NCBI RefSeq assembly: GCF_000381265.1
Contig: NZ_KB906255.1
Coordinates: forward strand, 170,495 to 234,494
DNA length: 64,000 bases
Direction of reading: 5' to 3'
From: Curvibacter lanceolatus ATCC 14669
GTDB taxonomy: Bacteria > Pseudomonadota > Gammaproteobacteria > Burkholderiales > Burkholderiaceae_C
Positions 41,771 to 51,017 of the stretch are shown in pieces. The notes beneath the pieces were generated by a model. It was not told the DNA's origin, did not search any database, and saw only the letters and a program-made list of their open reading frames with translations. The position numbers and the translations under genes are program-made. How positions within the stretch are numbered: position 1 is the stretch's first letter; every line of letters begins with the position of its first letter.

Positions 41771-42721
41771 TCAACTCTGCGCCGTCTTGCAGAAGATGCA
41801 GTCGCGCGGTGCTTCGGCGCTGGCGGCCTCGGCGTGGCTGCAGCAGTGCTCCAGCCAGGCGCTGACCAGCTTGTAGGCCGACAGGTTGGCGCGTGCGCTG
41901 GGGGCGCACAGGTAGTAGCCCAGGGGGCTCTGGTAGCGGTCGCCCAGGGGCTCCACCAGGCTGCCGGCCTGCAGTTCGTCCTCCACCAGGCAGGTGGGCA
42001 CGATGGCCACGCCAAAGCCCGACACCGCGGCGCGGATGATCAGCGAATACAGGTTGAAGCCCGGCCCGAAGCGGCTGCCCGAGGTGTCGCACTGGTGCGC
42101 CTGCAGCCAGTCGTGCCAGGCCAGCGGCACCTCGATGTGCTGCAGCAGTGTGGCGCGCTGCAGGTCTTGCGGGCTGCGCAGCGCCAGGCTGTCGCGCACT
42201 TGCGGGCTGCATACGAGGCTGGTTTCCTGGCCGATCAGGTAGCGCGCGTTGGCGCTGGGCCAGTTGCCGTAGCCGAACTGGATGGCGGCATCGAATTCGT
42301 GCGGCACGGCAAAGTCGTGGGCATGCTGGTAGCGCACGAAGTTCAGCGTGACCTGGGGCAGGGTGCGCTTGAAGTGGCCCAGGCGCGGAAACAGCCACTG
42401 CGCGGCAAACGTGGGCGGCACCGACAGGTTCAGGGCCCCGCCATTGCCGCCATAGGACATCAGCTGGGCCGTGGCCGATTCGAGTGCGGCCATGGCCGGG
42501 CGGGTGGCGTTGAGGTAGGTGGCACCGGCCTCGGTCAGCTCCAGCCCGGCGCTTTTGCGCATGAACAGTTTCTGGCCCAGGTAGTCCTCCAGCGAGGCGA
42601 TGTGGCGGCTGATGGCGCTTTGCGTCACGCACAGGTCCTTGGCCGCCATGGTGAAGGCCTGGTGCTTGGCGGCGGCATGGAAGGCGTTCAGTTCCGAGAT
42701 GGTGGGGCAGAGTCTTCGCAT
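41771..42721 (-). CDS. LysR-family regulator (GcvA-like)
   Basis: 316 residues. Helix-turn-helix ELNAFHAAAKHQAFTMAAKD / VTQSAISRHIASLEDYLG at about 9-60 and an effector domain at 92-295, with the YGNWPSANARYLIGQ pattern of the GcvA subgroup. Unusual C-terminus with four Cys (CC, and CIFCKTAQS). Divergent from the amidohydrolase/ABC importer operon with 213 bases between starts, so it probably controls it. Confidence 0.9.
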   Translation of the reverse strand: MRRLCPTISELNAFHAAAKHQAFTMAAKDLCVTQSAISRHIASLEDYLGQKLFMRKSAGLELTEAGATYLNATRPAMAALESATAQLMSYGGNGGALNLSVPPTFAAQWLFPRLGHFKRTLPQVTLNFVRYQHAHDFAVPHEFDAAIQFGYGNWPSANARYLIGQETSLVCSPQVRDSLALRSPQDLQRATLLQHIEVPLAWHDWLQAHQCDTSGSRFGPGFNLYSLIIRAAVSGFGVAIVPTCLVEDELQAGSLVEPLGDRYQSPLGYYLCAPSARANLSAYKLVSAWLEHCCSHAEAASAEAPRDCIFCKTAQS

Positions 42722-42934
42722 CGCAGCCTATGAGTAATGGTCATGGAGTGGTGAGATTTTAGGCATTGCAGCCAGACCCGATTGGCCCGATAAATGCAAC
42801 ATGTTTGAGCACCGGCGGTGGGTTTACCCAGGGAAAACCCCTGAAACCCCTGCTGGCTGCCCAAGCTCAAGGCCCTGGCCCCGTGTCTGAAGCCATGAGT
42901 AATTTGTAGTGTCCAACGGATTTTCTGAACGCCC

Positions 42935-44167
42935 ATGACCCACTTGCTGATCGTCAACAGCCATGTTCTGGATGTGCATGCCCTCACGCTGCGCAGCGGC
43001 CTCTCGGTGCTGGTCTCGGACGGGCGCATCGCCGCCGTGGGCCCCGACCTCAGCGTGCCTGCTGGCTGCACCACCCTGGATGCCCGGGGCATGACGCTGA
43101 TGCCCGGCCTGATCGACTGCCATGTGCACACGGTGGCCTCGTCGTTCAACCTGGGCGGGGTGGCCCGCCAGCCCAATGTGTTCGTGATGCTGCGTGCGCT
43201 GCCCATCATGAAGGCCATGCTCGAGCGCGGCTTCACCTCGGTGCGCGATGCGGGGGGCGCCGACTGGTCGCTGGCCGAAGCGGTGCGCACCGGCCTGGTG
43301 CCGGGCCCGCGCCTGTTCACCTCGGGCAAGGCGCTGTCGCAGACCGGTGGCCACGCCGACTTCCGGCCCCGCAATGACGATCTGGACGCCTGCTCGTGCG
43401 CCTACAAGCTGGGCAACATCGGGCGCGTGGTGGACGGCGTGGATGCCTGCCGCCTGGCCGTGCGTGAAGAGATTCTCAAGGGGGCCAGCCAGATCAAGGT
43501 GATGGCCTCGGGCGGCGTGGCCTCGCCCAACGACCCGATCGGCAACCTGGGCTACTCCGAAGCCGAGCTGCGCGCCATCGTCGAAGAAGCCGGCAACGCC
43601 AACACCTACGTGATGGCCCATGCCTACACGCCGCGCGCCATCGCCCGCGCCGTGCGCTGCGGCGTGCGCACCATCGAGCACGGCAACCTGGTGGACGCCC
43701 CCACCGCCGAGCTGATGGCCGAGCTGGGCGCCTACATGGTGCCCACCCTGATCACCTACGAAGGCCTGGCCAGCGACGGCGAGCGTTACGGGCTGCCGGC
43801 GGCCTCGATCGCCAAGATCGAGTCGGTGCGCGGCCAGGGCCGCCAGGCCATCGAGATCCTGGCGCGCGCCGGGGTGAAGATGGGCCTGGGCAGCGATCTG
43901 CTGGGCGAGACCCACCCGCTGCAATCGGACGAACTGCGCCTGCGCGCCGAGATCCTGGGCAACGGCCCGGTGCTGCAGCAGGCCACCCTGATCGGCGCCG
44001 AGATCCTGGGCCAGAGCGGCCAGTTGGGCGAGGTCACAGCCGGTGCCATCGCCGATCTGCTGCTGGTGGACGGCAACCCCCTGAGCGACATCCGCTGCCT
44101 GCTGAACCAGGGCGAACACATCCGCGCCATCCTCAAGGACGGGCTGCTGCACAAGAACACGCTCTGA
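42935..44167 (+). CDS. Metal-dependent amidohydrolase (imidazolonepropionase/prolidase-like)
   Basis: 410 residues. Amidohydrolase ligands are all visible: H63 and H65 (DCHVHT), K188 (QIKVMASGG; probably carbamylated), H229 (MAHAY), H249 (EHGN) and D321 (GSDLLG), giving a binuclear metal site. Relatives hydrolyse dipeptides or cyclic amides such as carboxypeptidase Sgx9260/Cc2672-type enzymes. It opens an operon with a Liv-type importer, so it likely hydrolyses the imported peptide-like or amide compound. Cytosolic, no signal peptide. Confidence 0.88.
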   Translation: MTHLLIVNSHVLDVHALTLRSGLSVLVSDGRIAAVGPDLSVPAGCTTLDARGMTLMPGLIDCHVHTVASSFNLGGVARQPNVFVMLRALPIMKAMLERGFTSVRDAGGADWSLAEAVRTGLVPGPRLFTSGKALSQTGGHADFRPRNDDLDACSCAYKLGNIGRVVDGVDACRLAVREEILKGASQIKVMASGGVASPNDPIGNLGYSEAELRAIVEEAGNANTYVMAHAYTPRAIARAVRCGVRTIEHGNLVDAPTAELMAELGAYMVPTLITYEGLASDGERYGLPAASIAKIESVRGQGRQAIEILARAGVKMGLGSDLLGETHPLQSDELRLRAEILGNGPVLQQATLIGAEILGQSGQLGEVTAGAIADLLLVDGNPLSDIRCLLNQGEHIRAILKDGLLHKNTL

Positions 44168-44264
44168 CGCACAACAAGCCAGCCGCCCCCCCTTTCTTCG
44201 CCTTTTCTCCGTTTTTTCTCCCTCTTTTCGCCACCCCCTCACCCCCCCCTCTTGGAGAACCCTC

Positions 44265-45488
44265 ATGCAACGTCGCCAACTCGTCCAGCTCTCCGGCCTG
44301 GCTGCCGCCCTGTCGTGCCTGCCCCGCCTCGGCTTTGCCCAGCAGGGTGAGGCCTTCCGCATCGGCTCGCTCACCCCCATCACCGGGGCCGGCAGCCCCT
44401 ATGGCCCGGGCATGCAGCAGGCCATCCGCCTGGCGGTGGACGAGGTCAACGCCGCGGGCGGCGCCGGTGGCCGCAAGCTGGAGCTGTTCACCGAAGACGA
44501 CCAGACCAAGCCCGATGCCGCCGTGCTCGCGGCCAAGAAGCTGATCGAGGTGAACAAGGTGCAGGCCGTGCTCGGCACCTGGGCCTCGGGCGTGACCCTG
44601 GCGGTGATGCCCTTGACCGAGGCGGCCGGCCTGATCGAGATGAATGTCTCGGGCGCCCCCGCCATCTCCACCCTCGACACCAAGGACCTGGTGTGGCGCT
44701 TCCAGGCCACCAACGACCGCTTCGGCGCGGCCTTTGCCGAGATCTGCGCCAAGCGCGGCTTCAAGCGCCCGGCCACCATGGCCTTCAACAACGCCTCGGG
44801 CCTGGGCAACACCGAGGGCTTCACCAAGGTCTGGAAGCAGCGCGGCGGCCAGGTGGTGGCCCATGTCACCTACGAACCCAACCGCCCCAGCTACCGCAGC
44901 GAGCTGCAGAAGATCCTGGCGGCCAAGCCCGATGTGATCGTGACCGGCTCGTACCTGCCCGACACCACCATCCTGCTGCGCGAATGGTTCCAGGCCGGTG
45001 CCGACAACAAATGGGTCATCCCCGGCTGGGCCGCCAACCCCGATCTGGTCAAGGCCCTCGGGGCCGAGGTGTGCGAGGGCATCATCTCGGTGGACACCGT
45101 GTCCAATGAGAAGAGCACCGCCTATGCGCATTTCGATGCGCTGTTCCAGAAGGCCGGCGGCAAACCCGCCTCGACCAACATCTACGCCGCCATGGCCTAC
45201 GACATGGTGATCAGCCTGGCCCTGGCCATCGAGGCCGCGGGCCCCGGCGCCAGCGTCGAGCAGATCAACGCCCGCCTGCGCGATGTGAGCAACACCCCCG
45301 GCACGGCCGTGGGCACCTTTGCCGAAGGCAAGGCCCTGCTGGCCAAGAAGGGCAAGGTGAACTACGAAGGCGCCTCCAGCAAGCTCGACTTCGACAAGTT
45401 CGGCGACGCCACCCCCGACTTCGGGGTGTACGTGATCGAAAAAGGCCAGCTGGTGCGCCGCGACGTGGTGTCCATCAGCGCCACCTGA
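44265..45488 (+). CDS. Branched-chain amino acid-type ABC transporter substrate-binding protein
   Basis: 407 residues with an N-terminal signal (QRRQLVQLSGLAAALSCLPR, cleaved near GFAQQ) and a Leu/Ile/Val-binding type I fold: FRIGSLTPITGAGSPYGPGM, AVDEVNAAGGAGGRKLELFT and DDQTKPDAAVLAAKKLIEVN. A TTGGAGAA ribosome site lies upstream. Ligand not predictable; Liv-type receptors also bind amides, urea and aromatic acids. Confidence 0.93.
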   Translation: MQRRQLVQLSGLAAALSCLPRLGFAQQGEAFRIGSLTPITGAGSPYGPGMQQAIRLAVDEVNAAGGAGGRKLELFTEDDQTKPDAAVLAAKKLIEVNKVQAVLGTWASGVTLAVMPLTEAAGLIEMNVSGAPAISTLDTKDLVWRFQATNDRFGAAFAEICAKRGFKRPATMAFNNASGLGNTEGFTKVWKQRGGQVVAHVTYEPNRPSYRSELQKILAAKPDVIVTGSYLPDTTILLREWFQAGADNKWVIPGWAANPDLVKALGAEVCEGIISVDTVSNEKSTAYAHFDALFQKAGGKPASTNIYAAMAYDMVISLALAIEAAGPGASVEQINARLRDVSNTPGTAVGTFAEGKALLAKKGKVNYEGASSKLDFDKFGDATPDFGVYVIEKGQLVRRDVVSISAT

Positions 45489-45591
45489 CGGTCCGGCGGG
45501 CCGGCCGGGCGCCTGACCCGGCACCGGCCCGCAGGGCAGCTGGCCCCACCCTGGTGGTGGGCCCAACGGGCATGACCCATGAGATGACTTG

Positions 45592-46467
45592 ATGACCTGG
45601 ATCGAATTCGCAAACCTGTTGATCAATGGCTTGATCGAAGGCCTGGTGGTGGCCCTGCCCGCCCTGGCCATGACCCTGGTGATGGGGGTCAACCGCTTTC
45701 CCAATGCGGCCAGCGGCGACCTGCTCACCACCGGGGCCTACGCCGCCGTGGCCGTGCAGTGGCTGCTGGGCTGGCCGCTGTGGGCGGCGGCCCTGCTGGG
45801 GGCGGTGATCACCGCCGGGGTGTCGGCCGGGGCCTACCGGCTGATCTTCCGAAAGCTGGCCGGGCGCCCCATGGTGGCCTCGATGCTGGCGGCCATCGGG
45901 CTGGGCTTCTTGCTGCGCAGCCTGATCTCGTTCTTTGCCGGCCACGACCAGCGCACCTTCGACCTGCCCCTGGTGCGGGCCTGGAACTTCGGCGGCGTGC
46001 GCCTGCTGCCCACCGACCTGGTGATCGCCGCGCTGGCGGCGGCCTGCCTGGCCGGGGTGTTCGTGCTGATCTACCGCACCAGCTTCGGTCGCCAGTTGCG
46101 TGCCGTGGCCGACAGCGCCGATCTGGCCCGCGCCAGCGGCATCCGGGCCGGGGGGCTGATGATCAGCCTGTGGCTGCTGGTGGGCGCCCTGTCGGCGGTG
46201 GGTGGCGTGCTGCTGGGCATGAAGGCCGTGGTCACCCCCGACATGGGCTGGGAGAGCCTGATCCCCGCCTTTGCCGCCATGGTGCTGGGCGGCATCGGCA
46301 GCCCGGTGGGCGCCGTATTGGGGGCCTTGCTGCTGGGCGTGGTGCAGGAGCTGGCCGTGCCCTTGCTGGGCCCGTCTTACAAGCTGGTGCTGGCCTTTGC
46401 CGTGCTGGCGGGTGTGTTGTTGCTGCGGCCGGCCGGCTTGATGGGCCGGGTGCAGCTGGTGAGGTGA
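45592..46467 (+). CDS. ABC transporter permease, LivH type
   Basis: 291 residues from ATG 45592, about eight membrane helices. The conserved EGLVVALPALAMTLVMGVNR and the coupling loop RQLRAVADSADLARASGI mark the LivH subfamily. 7 bases before the LivM gene. It forms the inner-membrane channel together with LivM. Confidence 0.93.
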   Translation: MTWIEFANLLINGLIEGLVVALPALAMTLVMGVNRFPNAASGDLLTTGAYAAVAVQWLLGWPLWAAALLGAVITAGVSAGAYRLIFRKLAGRPMVASMLAAIGLGFLLRSLISFFAGHDQRTFDLPLVRAWNFGGVRLLPTDLVIAALAAACLAGVFVLIYRTSFGRQLRAVADSADLARASGIRAGGLMISLWLLVGALSAVGGVLLGMKAVVTPDMGWESLIPAFAAMVLGGIGSPVGAVLGALLLGVVQELAVPLLGPSYKLVLAFAVLAGVLLLRPAGLMGRVQLVR

Positions 46468-46474
46468 GGACGCC

Positions 46475-47356
46475 ATGACCGCTTATCTTCTGGCCATCGG
46501 CATCGTGGCCCTGATCTATTGCCTGCTGGCCCTGGGGCTGAACCTGCAGTTCGGCCTGACCGGGCTGGTCAACTTCGGGGTGGTGGCCTTCTTTGCCGTG
46601 GGCGCCTACACCTCGGGTCTGTTGTCGCTGCAAGGCGTGCCCCTGCCGCTGAGCTTTGCCGCCGCGGCCGTGCTGGCCGCCCTGCTGGCGCTGCCCATCG
46701 GGCTGCTGTCGCTGCGCCTGCGCGACGACTACCTGGCCATCGTGACGCTGGGCTTTTCCGAGGCGGTTCGCATCACCATCCAGCAGGAAAGCTGGCTGAC
46801 CCAGGGCGTGCAAGGCCTGCCTGGCCTGCCCAAGCTGTTCGCCAGCTGGGGCCCGGTGTCGGATGCCGCGATCTTCGCGGTGCTGCTGGGCGCCGTGGCC
46901 GTGGTGGCCTGGGGCACGGTGCGACTCACCGGCAGCCCCTTCGGCCGCCTGCTCAAGGCCATCGGCGACGACGAGGCCGCCCTGTCGGCCCTGGGCAAGG
47001 ACCCGGCCCGCTTCAAGGTGCAGGTGTTCATGCTGGGGGCAGCACTGGCCGGTCTGGCGGGGGCCTTCTATGCCCACTTCATCACCTTCATCACGCCCGA
47101 GCAGTTCATCCCGCTGATCACCTTCTATGTGTGGATGGGTCTGATCATGGGCGGCGCCGGCTCGGTGCGCGGCGCCATCTTCGGCTCGCTGCTGCTGATG
47201 GTGTTTCTCGAAGGCTCGCGCTTTGCCAAGGACTGGGTGCCCGGCGTGTCCGAAGTGGGCATGGCCAGCCTGCGCCTGGCCGCTGTGGGCCTGGCGCTGA
47301 TCCTGATCACCTTGTACCGCCCCCACGGCCTGTGGGGGGGAGGAAAAAGCCAATGA
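46475..47356 (+). CDS. ABC transporter permease, LivM type
   Basis: 293 residues, hydrophobic throughout. LivM features: LGLNLQFGLTGLVNFGVVAF, the LRDDYLAIVTLGFSEAVRI stretch and the coupling loop GRLLKAIGDDEAALSALGKD. Its stop overlaps the LivG start (ATGA). Confidence 0.94.
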   Translation: MTAYLLAIGIVALIYCLLALGLNLQFGLTGLVNFGVVAFFAVGAYTSGLLSLQGVPLPLSFAAAAVLAALLALPIGLLSLRLRDDYLAIVTLGFSEAVRITIQQESWLTQGVQGLPGLPKLFASWGPVSDAAIFAVLLGAVAVVAWGTVRLTGSPFGRLLKAIGDDEAALSALGKDPARFKVQVFMLGAALAGLAGAFYAHFITFITPEQFIPLITFYVWMGLIMGGAGSVRGAIFGSLLLMVFLEGSRFAKDWVPGVSEVGMASLRLAAVGLALILITLYRPHGLWGGGKSQ

Positions 47357-48111
47357 TGCTGAGCGTCGAAACCGTGACCCGGCAGTTCGGGGGCTTCAAG
47401 GCCGTCGATGGCGTGTCCCTGCAACTGGCCGAGCGCGAGATCCTGGGCATCGCCGGTACCAACGGGGCGGGCAAGAGCACGCTGTTCGCGGCCATTGCGG
47501 GCCAGCAACCGGCGGACGCCGGGCGCATCCGCTTTGATGGCCACGACATCACCCGCCTGCCGCCCTACCGCCGGGCCCGCCTGGGCCTGGTGCGGACCTT
47601 TCAGGTGCCGCGCGAGTTCAAGAGCCTGAGCGTGCACCAGAACCTGCTGGCCGCCGCCGCCAACCCCCAGGGCGAACGCCTGCTCAATGCCTTTGTGCGC
47701 ACCCGCAGCCTGCGCGAGCACGAGGAGCAACTGGTGGCCAAGGCCGATGGCATCCTGCAGTTCCTCAACCTGACGCGGGTGCGCGACAAGCTGGCCGGCG
47801 GCCTGTCTGGCGGCCAGAAAAAGCTGGTCGAGCTGGGCCGCGTGCTGATGCTTGACCCGCGCTGCATCCTGCTTGACGAACCCTTTGCCGGCGTCAACCC
47901 GGTGCTGATCGACGAGATCTGCGAGCGCGTGCGTGAGCTCCATGCCCGAGGCATCGCCTTCATCGTCATCGAGCACCACCTGCAGGCGCTCAAGGCCCTG
48001 TCGCAGCGCATGATCGTGATGGACCGCGGCAGCATCCTCGCCGAGGGCGACCCGCACACCGTGCTGGACGACCCGCGCGTGCAGGAAGCCTACATGGGAG
48101 GTGTGGCATGA
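47353..48111 (+). CDS. ABC transporter ATP-binding protein, LivG type
   Basis: 252 residues. Walker A GTNGAGKST (35-43), signature LSGGQKK, Walker B ILLDEPFAGVNP and switch H in VIEHH. The LivG-type insert RTFQVPREFKSLSVHQNLLA is present. Translationally coupled at both ends: ATGA overlaps with livM and livF. Confidence 0.95.
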   Translation: MMLSVETVTRQFGGFKAVDGVSLQLAEREILGIAGTNGAGKSTLFAAIAGQQPADAGRIRFDGHDITRLPPYRRARLGLVRTFQVPREFKSLSVHQNLLAAAANPQGERLLNAFVRTRSLREHEEQLVAKADGILQFLNLTRVRDKLAGGLSGGQKKLVELGRVLMLDPRCILLDEPFAGVNPVLIDEICERVRELHARGIAFIVIEHHLQALKALSQRMIVMDRGSILAEGDPHTVLDDPRVQEAYMGGVA

Positions 48112-48815
48112 GCGCGAACCTGCTGGACATCCGCGCTCTGCGCGGCGGCTACTCGGAGGTCGACATCATCCAGGGCATCGACCTGAGCGTGGCCGCAGGC
48201 CAAATTGTCACCATCGCCGGCACCAATGGCGCCGGCAAATCGACCCTGGTGAAAGCCTTGCTGGGCCTGCTGCCCCGCGTGCAGGGCGAGATCGTGCTGG
48301 ACGGGCGCTCCATCACCCGGCTCGGCGCCGAAGACCGCTTTGACGCCGGCCTGGCCTATGTGCCCCAGGTGGCCAATGTGTTTGCCTCGCTCACCGTGCG
48401 CGAGAACCTGCAGGTGGTGCGCGGTGTGCCCCACCTCAAGCGCCGCATGGACGAGGTGCTGGCCGATTTCCCGGCCCTGGTCGAGCGCCTGGCCCAGCCC
48501 GCCAGCAACCTGTCCGGCGGCGAGCGCCAGCAGCTGGCCTTCGCCCGCGCCCTGATGCCCTCACCCCGCATCATGGTGCTGGATGAACCCACGGCCGCCC
48601 TGGCGCCCTCCCTGGTGGGCAAGGTGTTCGACATGGTGCAGAAACTGCCCGCCGCCGGCGTGGCCGTGCTCATGGTCGAGCAGCGCGCCCGCCAGGCGCT
48701 GCAGATCAGCCAGCAGGGCTACATCCTGGACCAGGGCCGCTGCGTGCTGGACGGTCCGGCCCACGAGCTGCTCGGTGACGAGCGCATGGCGCAACTGTAC
48801 CTGGGGAGCCATTGA
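48108..48815 (+). CDS. ABC transporter ATP-binding protein, LivF type
   Basis: 235 residues. Walker A GTNGAGKST (38-46), LSGGERQ signature, VLDEPTAALAPSLV Walker B and the LivF-typical FASLTVRENLQV. Last gene of the importer operon, completing a binding protein, two permeases and two ATPases. Confidence 0.95.
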   Translation: MSANLLDIRALRGGYSEVDIIQGIDLSVAAGQIVTIAGTNGAGKSTLVKALLGLLPRVQGEIVLDGRSITRLGAEDRFDAGLAYVPQVANVFASLTVRENLQVVRGVPHLKRRMDEVLADFPALVERLAQPASNLSGGERQQLAFARALMPSPRIMVLDEPTAALAPSLVGKVFDMVQKLPAAGVAVLMVEQRARQALQISQQGYILDQGRCVLDGPAHELLGDERMAQLYLGSH

Positions 48816-48874
48816 GGGGCCTGGCAGGCGGCTCGTTACACTTTCTCGCCTGCTGAAAGTGAATGCCCCCCGCC

Positions 48875-50980
48875 ATGTCAGAACCCTCGATCCGCCCCAA
48901 CGCCTCCTACCGCCCTGACATCGACGGTCTGCGGGCCGTTGCCGTGCTGGCCGTCCTGGTGTTCCACCTGCGCGCCAGCGCCCTGCCGGGCGGCTTTCTG
49001 GGCGTGGATGTGTTCTTTGTGATCTCGGGCTATGTGGTGACCGGCTCGTTGTTGGGCCAGCGTGGCCTGGGCTTCTGGCGCCTGATCGGCGAGTTCTATG
49101 CCAAGCGCTTTGCGCGCATCCTGCCGGCGCTGTGCGCGGTGCTGCTGGCCAGCGCCCTGGGCGCGACCTTGCTGGTGCCGCAGTCCTGGCTCAGCGAGCT
49201 CAGTGACAAGACCGGCCTGTACGCCTACCTGGGCCTGAGCAACTGGGTGATGCAGTCGAATGCCGACACCTACTTTGCACCGCGCGCCGAGTTCAACCCC
49301 TACACCCACACCTGGTCGTTGGGCGTCGAGGAGCAGTTCTACCTGCTGGCGCCGCTGCTGATCTATGCCTTCATGCGCTGGGGGTAGCAGGGTGCTGCCC
49401 GTGCCCGCCTGTTGGCGCTGGGTGCCGCCGGTGTGTTGTGCGTGGCCTCGCTGGCCTACTTCGTGCTGCAAAGCAGCCGCCAACCCGACGTGGCGTTCTA
49501 CTTCATTGCCTGCCGTTTCTGGGAGTTGGCCGTGGGCATGGTGTTGCGCTTTGCGCACCAGACCTGGCCACCGAAGCCGGCCCGCACCACCCCTGGGGCG
49601 TCGCTGAGTGCCGGTCTGCCCTGGCTGGGTTTGCTGGGCCTGGCGGTGGCCCTGGTGGGGGCCCGGCCCGGGCCAGACGCCTGGGTGTGGAATGGCCTGG
49701 CGGTGCTGGGTGCTGCGCTGGTCATCCAGGCCGGTGCCACGGCGCAAGGGCGCCTCAGTGATCGGGCTTTGGGCAGCACCGTGCCGGTGTGGCTGGGCAA
49801 GCGCTCGTATTCGATCTACCTGTGGCACTGGCCGGTCTGCGTGTTGCTGCGCTGGACGGTGGGTCTGGACAGTGCGCTCACGCTGGCTGTCGGGGCCTTG
49901 CTGACGATGCTGCTGGCGCTGGCCTCGTTCCACTGGCTGGAGCTTCCGCTGCGCCACAACGCCCGACTTGAAGCCCGCCCGGCCTGGGCCCGCATTCTGA
50001 TCTTCGCGCTGTTCCCTCTGTTGGGCTACCAGCTCAGCGACACCCTGTTTCGTCACCGCAACGACCTCAGCCTGAGCACGGTGGCGCGTCATGCGGTGGA
50101 CTGGTACGCCGGCAGTCAGATGCCCTACGTCGATCCGACCCAGCGCAACTGCGAGGTGGCGATGCACTCGCAAGGTCTGGCCGGCGGCGTTGCGCACAGC
50201 TACCAGGCCAGTGCCTGCAAGACCCCAGCCCGGCGCCAGACCGTGAATGTGATCGGTGACTCGCATGCTGGCGCCTACCTGCCCATGCTGGAGCAGCTCA
50301 GTGCCGACACCGGGGTCAGCGTGCATCTGTACACCTACCCGAGCTGCCCCTTTCTCGACCTGAGCCAGCCCCAGGGGCGCTACCGTGACCCCGGCTGCCT
50401 GGCGTTCAGCCAGCAAGTGTTGAAAAAAATCGCCGAGGAGAGCCGGCCGGATGACGTGCTGTTCATGCCCAGCCTGCGCATGCCGCGCTACGGTGACCAA
50501 TGGGCCAGCTTCAACATCCCCGACATGCACGAGCGCATCTACAACCCCGCCGCAGAGAAGGACCGGGCTGAGGCCCTGGCCGAGGCTCAGGGCTGGCTGC
50601 AGCCACTGGCCCAGCGCGGCCTGCGCCTGGTCTTCGAGGCGCCCAAGCCGATCTTCCAGGCGCCCACTTTCCGCTGTGCCGATGCCTTCAACCGCCACAA
50701 CCCGATCTGCGTGGGCGACAACCAGCAGCCGCGCAGCACCTTGTTGGACCTGCGCGCACCCGTGCTGAACGGCATGCAGCGCCTGAGCCAGCAGGTGCCG
50801 GGCCTGAGCATCTGGGACCCGCTGCCCGTGCTGTGCCCGGGCGAGGTCTGCAGCAGCCTGCGCGAGGGCCGCCCCCTGTTCTTTGACGGCGACCACCCCA
50901 GCGCCTATGGCAACTGGGTGCTGTACCCCGATTTCAAGCGGATGATCCTGAGCTTCCCCGAGGCGGCGCCTGCCCCTTGA
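48875..50980 (+). pseudogene. Acyltransferase-3/SGNH O-acetyltransferase interrupted by an in-frame amber codon
   Basis: Reads from ATG 48875 (or 48863) through one reading frame to 50980, about 701 codons, broken only by TAG at 49385-49387. N-part: acyltransferase-3 start RPDIDGLRAVAVLAVLVFHL and GVDVFFVISGYVVTG, with EEQFYLLAPLLIYAF just before the stop. After the stop the same frame continues with the remaining membrane helices (LGKRSYSIYLWHWPVCVLL) and then an SGNH domain with GDSHAG (Ser about 463) and DGDHPSAYG. Intact homologues (OafA/PatB-like) acetylate surface polysaccharides or peptidoglycan. The context GGG-TAG-CAG suggests a CAG-to-TAG change. Either a recent pseudogene, a strain mutation, suppression, or a sequence error. 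Confidence 0.85.
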
Positions 50981-51017
50981 GTCGGCCTGGGTGCTGAATG
51001 CGGGTGAAAATCGCCCC

